From positions 6,255,301 through 6,319,300 of the forward strand of contig OX030957.1 in the NCBI GenBank assembly GCA_943735955.1: a DNA stretch of 64,000 bases, given 5' to 3'. The stretch comes from Piscicola geometra (lineage: Eukaryota > Annelida > Clitellata > Hirudinida > Piscicolidae). Below are positions 1-11,232 of the stretch, one piece after another. The stretch's first letter is position 1; every line of letters begins with the position of its first letter. The notes below the pieces were generated by a model. The model ran no database searches. It saw only the letters and a list, made by a program, of their open reading frames with translations, and had not been told where the DNA came from. A program made the translations under genes and the position numbers.

Positions 1-412
1 TTTATTTTCTCGTTTAATTATTTGAGAAATAATTTTCTAGCATTCGGTTTGAAGTAGGAAATTCAAATACGATTTTAATGATATATAATTCATTTATATA
101 CATTATATTTTGGTTTCTGAATTTGAAAAATGAACAAGTAGGTGTCGATTCAAAAAGTCCAGATGCCTCAGCGTAAAGTTGACTTGATATGATATTCAGT
201 TTTAAATATTGGTTTTTTAAGCTTAGTTAATTAATTTTTACTTTTTATTAAGTTTTTTAAATGAAAAAATGGTTAAACTTTCATTTAATTACAATTTGAT
301 TTTTATCTAAAAGCTAGAACCTTAAATAAAAGCAATTTATTGTGCTGATTGCACGTATTAACGAAATTCGCCACTTTTAGCTCATTTGCATATCGTTCGT
401 GGCGGTTGCTAC
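1..412. other. AT-rich intergenic sequence
   Basis: No gene, exon-like GC rise or recognisable repeat is visible. The sequence is strongly AT-rich and ends where the left inverted-repeat arm begins near 413. Confidence 0.5.
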
Positions 413-1104
413 CTATTAGTCATGGGCGGCGGTTCTGGGGAGGTCCTGGGGTCCGGACCCCGCCACTACAATAATTCTCATCATGATTGTGTTATGCTCA
501 TTTTGTTGTCGTTTTATGCCAGTATTTCTAAATAACCTTTGCTTGTAGGTGTTGTTCTAGCCAAGTAAAAAGATGGCATTAACTAATGAAAAAAAAATTT
601 TTTTTCATCATACGTGTTTTTACAAGACAATATAATTCAGATTATTTTTGAAGCGGTGTGAATGCGAGTGTGCTTTAAGACCACGTCGAGATTGTTCGAT
701 CATGATGTTGGGGTATGCATTATGGTATTATTTGTATGTTTGAAATTCCATGATATGCAATTATTATTATTAGTATTATTTGTATCTTACATTTCATGAT
801 GCAAATATTTTACATGCACACTTTCATCAAACGCTTCCTATTTATAAATGACAGTGTAACGATAATCAAAATAAGAAAACATTTTATTCGACTGGCAGTT
901 TTTACAATTAGCTTTATATCTTGCAGACTAGAAAGTTTTTTGAGGTATTTTTGTGACTTCAATTTTAATTTGAAGGCTTACATGATTTAATAAGTATAAT
1001 TAATATTTTACATTTTGCCTTCACTCATTAAATTCCTAAAGTCATGTGCCACTACGATTATTTTTGTTAAATCAAATTATTGTTTTAGAAAATATTTCAT
1101 GACT
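413..1104 (+). repeat. Left arm of a large inverted repeat (unclassified interspersed repeat)
   Basis: This ~690 bp block recurs in reverse complement at about 7598-8278. The outer end has a GC-rich palindromic core (ggggtccggacccc). Matching landmarks in both copies include the Asn/Thr-poor AT-rich centre, the tract tacgtgtttttacaag and the inner end gaaaatatttcatg. The copies differ by scattered substitutions and small indels. It is most likely a non-autonomous transposable element present twice in opposite orientation. I could not assign a superfamily. The short ORF at 796-990 lies inside it and is not considered a gene. Confidence 0.7.
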
Positions 1105-1436
1105 AAAAGCGTTCTACAAGTTTTCACTACGTTCTATATCTATACAGATGAGAGTGACATCAAAACTAAATCTGAGTTATAAAGTTGTTTTAACCTTTTT
1201 AATGAGTTTCAAAACTTAAATGTTTAAAAAAGAATAATAATTATTTTTTATTTTAAAAATGAACTGATTTTTTAATCAAAGACCTAAAACTGAAACTCTA
1301 TTTAATATCGTTCTCATGTTGGTAATCCCATCAACGTGAATCTATAATATATATTATATAGATTCTATATGCAGTTTCAGAAGGTTTGGTTATTAAGTTA
1401 TTCTTATATTTCTCTGTGTTTGTAAGTTTATATAGT

Positions 1437-3154
1437 ATGAAAAAAGAAAAACGCGAAAGTGCTCCAAAGATAGTCTTCGTCAAGAACCTCCCCTATGATG
1501 CCAGCCAGGAAGATCTACAAACCTCCTTTTCACTCTTTGGGGAGATTAAAAGGTGTTTTGTCGTAAAGGATCCAAAACACCAAGGTAAGTTGCATGTCTC
1601 TGTTGAATTGGTGCTTAAAATCCTCATTAAGACATTTATTTATTTATTCTTTAGCTCTAGAAAAGTCTTTATAGCTGACCCAAAAAAGTTTTTTTTTTAA
1701 TTTATAAATATCATGTTTTTTCAGGGAAATGCAAAGGCATTGGATACATAACCTTTGCTACCGAGTAAGTTTCTAAACAATTAGGCCCTAATTATTAGGG
1801 CCTAGTAGACTATTAGGCTCACAAAAAATAATGATATTAATTAATAAATAGCAAATAATAATACCAATAATTGGAAACTATTGTGTGCATAGAAACATGC
1901 CCTAGACATGTATGTGTAAATACTATCACTTTTTCTTCAGAGAGAGCTTGCGTAAGAGTGTGAAGGGGAAGGTGGTGTTGAGAGGAAGGAAGCTCCAATG
2001 CATGCCTGCCAAGCCTCGCATCCGACCAGAAAGTTCAGGTTTAACTTCATCATCATCATCATCATTATCTTGTAATCATCTTGAAACAAACATACAGCAC
2101 ATTATAAAGCTTTCAATACTCTCAGTTTGAGCATTCATTAGTGTGAAAAAATTATTTAATTGTCTTTCATTCTAAAGGTAAGAAAAGTGAAATTGGAAAA
2201 TCAATTGGAAAGGAGAAGGATTCTGAGGGTGGTGACGATGATGATGATGATGATGAAGCTGATGGTGACAATGATGAGGATGATGTCAAAGAGGGAAGTA
2301 AAGCGATGGAAGATGATGGAGATGGTGGTGATGAGGTGAGCTTTAAAATTACTTTAAAGCAAATATTCTCACTTTGAATTGGAAAAAAATTGAAAATCTT
2401 TATACATTTTTTTCTTAACAATTATTATTTATATTTTCTATTCAAAATCATTCTTTTTCTGTCTCTCAATCTCCAGATCACCAGAAGTAAAAAATACTGT
2501 ATGAAGGATGATGCTGATAGTGATGATGAAGATGAGGAGGGTAATGATGATGAGGAAGAAGATGAGGATGAAGGAGAGAATGAAGATGATGAAAAAGAAG
2601 TGAAGAAAAGACCTGGTTAGAAAAATGCTGTTTGGAAGCATGCTTTCTGATATGCATCAACAGAGTATAGAGACCGACCGAAACAGATATTTTTATTTCG
2701 GCCGAAACCGAAATTAGGCCGAAATTAAAATCCCATTTTCGGCCGAAACCGAAATTGAGCCGAAATTGAATATCAATTTTCGGCCGAAACCGAAATTAAA
2801 CCGAAATTGTAATCAGATTTTCGGCCGAAACCGAAGCCGAAACCGAAATTTTTTCCAACTTTTATTAAAAATGAAAAAATAGTATTTAACGATGACAATG
2901 CCAGTTTAATAAGTAAATCCAAACAAGCGTATATTTTAAGCCAACAAATAAAATTTATTGTTGTTGACAGGCTTTGCTTTGGTCAGACTGACATTTTGTA
3001 AAAAACTTCCAAATAGGATTCAACGACATTCTCACAATTTATTTTTGAATTAATTAATCGAAGCCAAATCTTCTCGTTCTTTCGACTTATATATAGTGTT
3101 TTTCAAAGCATGGATATCTAGAATTCCACATGCTTGTATATCTTATTCGAATAA

Positions 3155-3199
<45 letters not shown>

Positions 3200-5355
3200 C
3201 TCTAATAAATCGACCCTCTGGATCATTGCCAAAGATTTATTTAACTTTCCCATCACATCTAATGGATATCTAATAGAGATGAGAATCGAACCCAAACTTA
3301 ATAATTCAAGTTCGATTGAGGATATACAGATACTTACTTTTGACAATAACATTTTTTAAAACAAATGTTTTGAAAAATAGAATTTGCTTGAAAAAAGTTT
3401 TGTTAAATATCATCATTGAACGTATGCCAATTACTTAAATTTCAAATAAATGATTGTTGTTCCAGATGCTTGTATATGTTATTCGAATAATTAGTCTGAT
3501 GACACCCATAAATCAATCAACCACGATAACTAATAGATATCTAATAGAGAATCGAATCCGAACTTAATAGTTCGATTGAGAATACAGATATAAAAATTTC
3601 GGTTTTTCGGTAAATATGAGATCTATTTCGGCCAAAACCGAAATTGAGCCGAAATTACAAAATTATTTTCGGCCGAAACCGAAAAATTGCCGAAATTGTA
3701 AAATTAGATTCGGCCGAAACCGAAAAATGGCCGAAACAAAGAAAATTGACAATTTCGGCGCCGAAACCGAAACCGAACCGAATTTCGGTCGGTCTCTAAC
3801 AGAGTATATTTATAAAAATTGAGAAAAATTCATGAAACAATATTTTTTGAACTAATTCATGTTTTTTTAATCATGTACTTGCAGTAAGTGTGGCAAATGA
3901 AGATGATGCCAATGAAGGAAGAACTTTATTCATCAGGTTAGATTTGTCATTTAGTGTCTGGCTTTGACACTTACCTCTTAATGTAGAGTGGTTCTTAGCA
4001 TCAACAACGAAAACAACTCCAACAATGACAACCACAACTTCCACAGCACCATCACAAAAATTACACAAAAAACATTAATCACAACCACCAGCACGACAAC
4101 CCTCGCCCTAAACCCATAGGAACTTGTCGTTCGACGCGGTGGAGGAGGACTTGGTGGAGTTCTTTGAGGAGTTTGGAGGCCTCAACTACTGCAGAGTGGT
4201 CATCAACCCCGAGACTGAGGTGTCCAGAGGTCCTCGTGGGGGGGGGGGGGGGAGAAGGGGTGTTGTGGGGAAGGGATGGTTTTTGTGAGGGAGGGGGGGA
4301 GGGAGTAGTTGGAAATCAAAGGGTTGTGATTGGATAGCTCAGGTGATTAGGGTTAAGGGTGTTGAAGAGAGCATGATGATGTCGTTGCAGGAACGGCCTT
4401 TGTGAAGTTCAGGAGGAAAGAAGATGCCGATGAATGCCTCAAACGATTCCAAGAAGACGTTCGTTTTTTCCATCCATTCATCCATCCATCCATCTATTCG
4501 TTCATCCACCCATCTATTCGCTCATCCATCCATCAATCTGTTCGTTCATCCATCCATCCATCTATTCGTTCATCCATCCATCCATCTATTCGTTCATCCA
4601 TCCATCCATCCATCTGTTCGTTCATCCATCCATCCATCTGTTCGTTCATCCATCCATCCATCTATTCGTTCATCCATCCATCCATCTGTTCGTTCATCCA
4701 TCCATCCATCTGTTCGTTCATCCATCCATCCATCTATTCGTTCATCCATCCATCCATCCATCTGTTCGTTCATCCATCCATCCATCTGTTCGTTCATCCA
4801 TCCATCCATCTGTTCGTTCATCCATCCATCCATCTATTCGTTCATCCATCCATCCATCTATTCGTTCATCCATCCATCCATCTATTCGTTCATCCATCCA
4901 TCCATCCATCTGTTCGTTCATCCATCCATCCATCTGTTCGTTCATCCATCCATCCATCTGTTCGTTCATCCATCCATCCATCTGTTCGTTCATCCATCCA
5001 TCCATCTGTTCGTTCATCCATCCATCCATCTGTTCGTTCATCCATCCATCCATCTATTCGTTCATCCATCCATCCATCCATCTGTTCGTTCATCCATCCA
5101 TCCATCTGTTCGTTCATCCATCCATCCATATATTCGTTCATCCATCCATCCATTGATTTCTGTATCGATAAAGATAACACGACAATGGTGAACAACGGAA
5201 ACTGTACAGGAAGCGTCATTTGTGATAGAGGGAAGGAGGATGGTGGTGATGAAGGCGCTGGTGAAGAGAGAAGCTGAAGGAATGAAGGGGCAAAAGAGAG
5301 ATGAGGAGTTGTTTAGGAGAGCGTCACAGAAGAATCTGCATCTCGTCAAACTAAC

Positions 5356-5440
<85 letters not shown>

Positions 5441-7235
5441 GTTTTTTTTGTGTTTGTGAATGCTCAATGTTTGTGGTACACAGTGATAAGGACTGGCTCG
5501 AAAGATGCAGCTGGCATGTCTAAAGAAGATGGCAGGAAGAGGATGAAGGTGGTGATGATGGTGATGATAAGACCCTTAAGTGAATATTCATGAATAAATT
5601 AAAGAATTCTCAGCACACACATACAAGAACACACACACACACGAACACAGGTGGAAGAAATGACAAAGCAGAAGCTAACAAATCCGAACATTTTCGTTTC
5701 GGACACTCGCATCTGCGTGCGCAACATCCCAGCCACCATGAGCGACAAACAGCTTCGCGAGATCTTCTTCCAGGCTGTCAATGACAAGAAAGTCAAGATC
5801 ACTGAGGTATGTTACTGTGTTTTTTGTTGTTTGTTACTGTGCTGTTGCTGTGTTTTTTTGTGTTTTTTTTTGTGTTGTTGCTGTTACCGGTGGCAAGGCT
5901 CAAGGATGAAAAGATGCGCAAGTTAAGATTTTTGAGAATAATCCATCATCAGCCCACCACCACCTTTTCCACCACAGTGCAGGATCATGAGGGACCTCGG
6001 CAGGGTGAACAGCGAGGGCGTGGGCAAGTCGAAAGGTTATGCCTTCTTGCAGTTCACTTCTCCTGACCACGCCATGGCGGCTGTTCTTGCCACCAACAAC
6101 AACCCTGCCATCTTCAGCGATGATAAGGTGTGTGTGGCTCAACTGGGGAGGGGGGTTGAATTGTGATTTTAAAGGATTTAAGGGGGTTCCGAAGGTGATT
6201 TTGAGGGGTTTGAAGGGGATTTAAATAGTGATTTTGAAGGGTTAAAAGGGGGGGGGGGGTTTAATAGTGAATTTTTGATAAATTTTGGGACACTTCTGTT
6301 TGACCTTCAGAGGCCCATAGTGGAGTTCTCGCTGGAGAATAGATCGGTTTTGGAAATGAAGCAGAAGCGGGAAGAGAAGTCAGAGGTTGGTTTCCATTGG
6401 GTGGAGTGAAGGGCAGGGTTAGGGTTAGGCCTTAATTTATAGGAGACTGAAGAGCGGTGTTAGATGAATAAGTGATAGGAAAATGTGTTTAATATTTATT
6501 TTTATTTATTTTTTATTTAACTTTTAAAATTTAAGACACTTCAAATCGTTTGCAGATCGCCAGACAAAGCAACAACAACAACAAGCGTGAGAACACAAAC
6601 ACAAATAAAAATACAACTTCTCATGGAAGACCGAACAAAAACCAGATGGTATGTGCGACGCTGAGTGTTTTTATATTCTTTATTTCATATATATGCACGG
6701 AGGTTACTTGAATGTGATGGGAAAGGGAATAGTTTTTCACAGAGAGAATATGACAAGAATATTTATTAAATTATTTAACGTTCATTATTCAATTCAATAT
6801 ATTCAATTTCTTCGCAGCTTGTTAGACATAGCAACAACAAGCTTGATAACACTTCCCCTTACAAACGACCAAATAAAACTGATATGGTTGGTGGTTCTAG
6901 AGATTTTGTTCATTTTCAAATATTATATCAGCATTTTGTGCCACACAACTCATGTTTACAATTATGTGGCTTACATCAATTTGTTACTCTCACATAGGAC
7001 TCAAGGCCTGAATCCCGCAAGAGACCAGGCACTTCACTGGCAGGGAGACCAAACAAGGTGAGAAAAGAAAGAAAAATTTCATTGTTTTTTTAATAATATT
7101 ATTATTATTTAATACTTTTTACATTTTATTATTTAAATACTTTTTAATTAACACTTCATTTAGCTTCCAAGACAAGACAAGCGCAAGAACACAAAGAAAC
7201 GTCCTTCGAGAAGACCTAACAAGCGTAAAAAATAA
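1437..7235 (+). CDS. RBM28: RNA-binding protein 28 (Nop4 family), 17-exon model
   Basis: Nucleolar RRM protein of the RBM28/Nop4 family, known for large-subunit pre-rRNA processing and as a spliceosomal snRNP component. Exons: 1437-1584, 1725-1764, 1941-2038, 2178-2335, 2477-2615, 3885-3936, 4120-4229, 4391-4458, 5210-5357, 5484-5548, 5651-5806, 5978-6127, 6311-6385, 6556-6648, 6818-6886, 6998-7057, 7164-7235. Phases agree throughout, giving 566 aa. The first RRM ([12 protein letters not shown], then FVVKDP and KGIGYITF) matches human RRM1. An Asp/Glu-rich linker follows, then an RRM with RNP-like TLFIRNLSFDA, then the family hallmark [15 protein letters not shown] and KGYAFLQF, then a Lys/Arg-rich tail. 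The human protein is 759 aa with four RRMs, and the equivalent of RRM2 is not found here. The start ATG is the first methionine before RRM1. A possible poly(A) signal lies at 7290-7295. Confidence 0.9.
2668..3798. mobile_element. hAT-like non-autonomous DNA transposon in an RBM28 intron
   Basis: The element has perfect terminal inverted repeats (left tagagaccgaccgaaa, right its reverse complement at 3783-3798). It is flanked by a perfect 8-bp target duplication acagagta (2660-2667 and 3799-3806). An 8-bp duplication and TIRs beginning TAGAG fit the hAT superfamily. Both ends carry clusters of cggccgaaaccgaaa-type subterminal motifs. Two internal segments (about 3120-3320 and 3465-3600) are diverged copies of each other. 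A (GT)n run sits at 3157-3197. No transposase is encoded, so it would need a partner element. Confidence 0.85.
4470..5153. repeat. 24-bp minisatellite inside an RBM28 intron
   Basis: Tandem array of a 24-bp unit (ttcgttcatccatccatcca plus tcta or tctg), with occasional 28-bp units that carry one extra catc. It fills most of the intron between exons 4391-4458 and 5210-5357. Because 24 is a multiple of three and no stop occurs, long spurious ORFs (Ser-Ile-His-Pro type on plus, Asp-Gly-Trp-Met type on minus) run through it. None is considered a gene. Confidence 0.9.
5358..5438. repeat. (GT)n microsatellite starting at an RBM28 donor site
   Basis: About 40 uninterrupted GT dinucleotides. The donor of exon 5210-5357 falls at its first GT, and the phase to the next exon at 5484 is maintained (A|TG codon). 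The intron is only 126 bp and is mostly repeat. Confidence 0.9.
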
Positions 7236-7597
7236 ACATTTATTCACTTTTTAACTTTCTTTTAAACATGATTCCTTGTGTTTGTGGAAAATAAATGAGC
7301 CCATCGAAAGCCTCGTTGGTGATGTGGTCGCTGGACTGTTGGATTCCAAGCATCACTGAACAATTCAATAAATTCAAATGAGCTTGTTATTAACTCATGG
7401 CTTGCAGATGATGTGGTGTGGAAGACTAAGGCATGCCTCTCAAGAATTTAATATAAACTGGGAAGAATGATTTAATTTACGTGAAAAGTTGTCATTCTTG
7501 ATCTAATTTTCATTTGAACCACTTATCTCGTACGGTGAGGTGTTACGGTAGATTTTAGTCGAAACTAAAACAAAGTTACCAGTTAAACAAACTTTTT

Positions 7598-8278
7598 TCC
7601 CATGAAATATTTTCTACAACAATAATCGTAATGGCACATGAAGTTATGAATTTAATGGGTGAAGGCAAAATGTACAACATTAATTATGCTTATTAAATGA
7701 TGTAAAGCCTTAAAATTAAAATAGAAGTCATAAAAATACCTCAAAAAAACTTGCTAGTCTGCAAGATATAAAGCAAATTGTAAAAACTGCCAGTCGAATA
7801 AAATGTTCTCTTATTTTGATTATCGTTACACTGTCATTTATAAATAGGAAGCGTTTGATGAAAGTGTGCATGTAAAATATTTGCATCATGAAATTTAAAA
7901 GATACAAATAATACTAATAATAATAATTGCACATCATGGATTTTCAAATATACAAATAATACCATAATGCATACCCAAACATCATGAACGAACAATCTCG
8001 ATATGGTCTCAAAGCCCACTCGCATTCACACCGGTTCAAAAATAATCTGAATTATATTGTCTTGTAAAAACACGTATGATGAGAAAATTTAGTCTTTATT
8101 CATTAGTTAATGCCAACTTTTCACTTGGCTAGAACAACACCTACAAGCAAAGGTTATTTAGAAATACTGGCATAAAACGACAACAAAATGAGCATAACAC
8201 AATCATGATGAGAATGATTGTAGTGGCGGGGTCCAGACCCCAGGACCTCCCCAGGACCACCGCCCATGACTAATAGGC
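7598..8278 (-). repeat. Right arm of the large inverted repeat
   Basis: Reverse-complement copy of 413-1104, ending with the same GC-rich palindromic boundary (here ggggtccagacccc, one base changed). Together the two arms bracket RBM28. The small ORF at 7834-8025 lies inside this repeat and is not considered a gene. Confidence 0.7.
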
Positions 8279-8648
8279 ATGGAAAACTCTTACTATAAAA
8301 AGTAATTTGTTTAAATAAAAAAAAGTTTATCATTTTGAGATGCAGGATTAAAATATCCGTTTTGTAGCCCGTTGAAACTTAAATCAATAATTTAAATAAA
8401 ATTCCTTCATAATGCTTATTACTCGTTTCTCACTTGGAAACCTATTGAAAAGATGCTAAAGAAGAAGACGCTTACAGCTTAACTCTCTCTCACTGTACGT
8501 TTATCCCTCACGATGTAAAACCTGAAGAGATTTAATTTTCATTTTATTTATTATCCAATGGTAAATTTTACTATACGCAATTAATTTAATTTTTTAGTAA
8601 AAATCATATGCAATTAACTTGATTTTTTAAATTAATAATCATTGCATC

Positions 8649-10372
8649 TTACACTAGACATAGGGAGGCCACACCATAGACACATGAGTTGATGAAAAAG
8701 ACCAGGTTGGGCATTGAGTTAGTTGTCGATGCGTATATCTGGTTTTGGATCATGATACCCAGAAGTGCTCCTAAAGACTGAAAAATTGAAAGACTGCCTA
8801 GCAAAAGACCTGTTTGATGAGTGTTGCAATAGTGAGATAGAACATCATGGTATAAAAAAATACTACATTTGTAATCATCTTTGATGTGATGTTTATTTTA
8901 AAATCTTTAAACTATTGTTATCTAAAATGTTGTTACCCATTCATAAAAGGTGTTATTCTTAACATGGACTTGAAGTGAATTTCTCCTAATTAAGAGAAAA
9001 CGAAGATAAGCTAGTTTTAAGATTTATATATTACTGATTAAGCTTACAAAAGTTCAAACCTGTGTTTTCAGGTTTAGTGATTTTGGTGGCTAGAGACTTG
9101 AGAAGAGGGACAGGTAGGCTACTGCAACATCCGGCCACTGCAGCTTAAAGAAGTGGTTTAGCAGGATGATATTAGTGAGCATAATTACAGAACAAACATT
9201 TGATGCAAGGTGTTAGACTGTGATAATTATTAAATTTATCTAGATTTTAAAAATAAATATTTAGAATTATAAGAAAAGGAGAATAACAAACCAGTAAAAA
9301 GAATCGTTTTAGTAGGGGCGAATGCAAAAATAAGGTTGTAAGAGATGCCAAAGAAAGTCCCAATGAAGGAAAGAACAACTTCTCCAATCAGATGCACAAA
9401 GAAGAAAGTGCTGAACCAGTTGGAAGAGATGTTACATGCAGTAACAGTGGTGAGGAAAATGCCAACAAAAAAAGGGGTGAGACAGAGTGGGTAGTTGATG
9501 ATGTAGAGAACTTGCACATTGATGCTGCCAAATTGAGAATATGAAACAAGGAAAATTATAAGAAGAATGAGAATTAATTCAAATCTTTTGTTATTTTCCT
9601 CAGTATTGAAGTACAGCTTGAAAGTGTTTGAAAAGTGTTTGAGAGAAAAGAGAGTCTTTTTTTGACGGTTCTCACAGAGCAGTGATTCTTTCAAAAAACA
9701 AACATAAAATGCACAAAGAACAATTATTGATAACAGAAATATCAGACTCCATGCGTATCCAATATATTTCATGCACAAGCCAACCAGAAAATTCGACAAG
9801 ATGTTGCCAATACCTGCACAAACCTCCATTAACACAACTCTTTTTGATCTGTTTTCGTCAGTTGTAATGTCTGTCAGACAAGAATAAGTACCCATCAAAA
9901 AGGTGGCTGACATTCCAAAAAGGCTGTCTACAAAAGAAGATAGAATAAGAAAGTAGACACTAAGATTGAAAACGAACATAACAAGCACGATGATCATTCG
10001 GAGAAAAGCCCCAAGCAGGGAAAGCATAATGACATTTAATCTCCCATGAGAGTCGCTGTACCCTCCAAGCAAAATGGCCATGAAGAACGATGGAACAATG
10101 GCTGCAATGTCTGCATACATCAGAACAATAGATGCCTCTGCCGAAACATCTCTTTCTTTCGTCTCTCCATTCAAACATACATCAGATCTGTTGGAGGAGC
10201 TGAAAGGAATAATATGTTCTGACTCCTTCATTTCAAGCATATGCTTGGTCAGTTGACTTATTACAGTAAAACTGCCGAAAAAATACAGATTGAAGAAAAA
10301 GACAGCGGGTTCTATCAAAGTACAACACCCCTTTTTTTTTTGTTCATAAGTTATTAATGTCTCCTCTTCCAT
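8649..10372 (-). CDS. SLC46-family MFS transporter, gene 1 of 5
   Basis: Predicted 439-aa multi-pass membrane transporter. Exons (minus): 10372-9292, 9137-9060, 8809-8649, with consistent phases. The N-terminus has the SLC46-type opening (TLIEPAVFFF). A Cys-containing glycosylatable loop follows the first helix (SNRSDVCLNG). MFS motif A lies between helices 2 and 3 (GGYSDSHGR), and there are about ten further hydrophobic segments. Human SLC46A1, the proton-coupled folate transporter, is 459 aa. SLC46 members move folates and other organic anions, and the substrate here cannot be told. The ATG chosen begins MEEETLITY just after a possible acceptor (ctctcag), so an upstream exon is possible. 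Its 5' part matches genes 2-3 almost exactly while its 3' part is diverged. Confidence 0.85.
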
Positions 10373-10618
10373 TCTGAGAGTGTTATAAATTAGTAAAGAA
10401 TTATTATCCGAAAAACTGTATGAGGAAGCCTGTTTTCGAAACGAATTAAAAGTGACATTAAAAATATTAATTCAATAATTGCTACATTTAAAATTTATTT
10501 TAAAATAATTCAGAGAAATTGTAAATGAATTTTTTAAAATTAAATTATATTCATCTTGATTTATTCTTGAGTTATTTAACATATCTATCTAGAAAAAAAC
10601 TCACTTCTTCCTTCCTCT

Positions 10619-10690
10619 CAATCTCAATCAATCAATCAATCACTAATGATTTGTATAGCGCCTTTTACTAAGTGAACAAAGGCGCTCTTC
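10619..10690 (-). repeat. LINE 3'-end fragment, antisense (also in units 2 and 3)
   Basis: Reverse-complement copy of the LINE 3' terminus: (attg)n tail, then ttgtatagcgcc and the gttcacttagtaaa-type motif. It lies about 1.8 kb from the sense 3' end of the longer LINE in the same unit. Copies lie at about 15872-15943 and 21125-21196. Confidence 0.8.
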
Positions 10691-10943
10691 AAATAAATTT
10701 GTTAAATAAAACGGTTTTTAGACCACTACCAATATATGTATATATATAAATTTAAATATATATATAAACAAACAATCAACCTCAATAATCCAACCTCACC
10801 CACACCACCATGACAATCACCGCCAAAAAATCACTATCACCATAAATAAAAAATTCAATCATCACCACAATACCAACACTCATACCAGAGCACAATCATC
10901 ACCACATCATCCTCAAAACAACAAAACACAATCATCATTCTTC

Positions 10944-11078
10944 TCAATTTTCTGTCTTCGCCCTGGTGTCGAGGCTGCGATAGAGGGTGAAGGAGAAGTC
11001 CTTGCCATCGCTGTTACTGCTGCTGCTATGGAAAGCTTTCTCCTTTATGTCGCAGCTCACTTGATTCCCTGCGGCCAT
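10944..11078 (-). CDS. Doubtful 44-aa ORF in a GC-rich patch, repeated in all three tandem units
   Basis: The minus-strand ORF starts at an ATG in a strong context (caagatggccgc). It encodes 44 residues beginning MAAGNQVSCDIKEK and ending RAKTEN. GC content is well above the surroundings. I do not recognise the product. The same patch recurs about 5,253 and 10,506 bp downstream (ATGs near 16331 and 21584). A donor-like gtgagc lies six codons in, so it could instead be a 5' exon of the SLC46 gene to its left, but the phase to the main exon does not fit. It may simply be transposon-associated sequence. Confidence 0.25.
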   Translation of the reverse strand: MAAGNQVSCDIKEKAFHSSSSNSDGKDFSFTLYRSLDTRAKTEN

Positions 11079-11232
11079 CTTGGTCTGCTGCGGCCATTCT
11101 CGACAGATTCAAAACAACCAACATTCGCACTAAAAAAATTCTAATTAATTAAATTTAATTTTTATTTAGACTTAAGATTCTAAAATTTTAATATATTATA
11201 CCCAAAACCGTTTATTCTACAAATTTATTTGA

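Noticed and set aside
796..990. 64-codon ORF left of RBM28
   Set aside because: It lies inside the inverted-repeat arm. The other arm does not preserve the frame, and composition is simply AT-rich.
4470..5153. Regular repeats resembling a CRISPR array
   Set aside because: Units are directly contiguous with no unique spacers, in an animal gene intron.
4402..5277. Long overlapping ORFs of Ser-Ile-His-Pro repeats (plus) and Asp-Gly-Trp-Met repeats (minus)
   Set aside because: They are translations of a 24-bp intronic minisatellite in every frame. The RBM28 exons on both sides splice around it in phase.
9682..10256. Plus-strand ORFs opposite SLC46 exon 1 (repeated in each copy)
   Set aside because: Antisense shadows of a strongly coding transporter exon.
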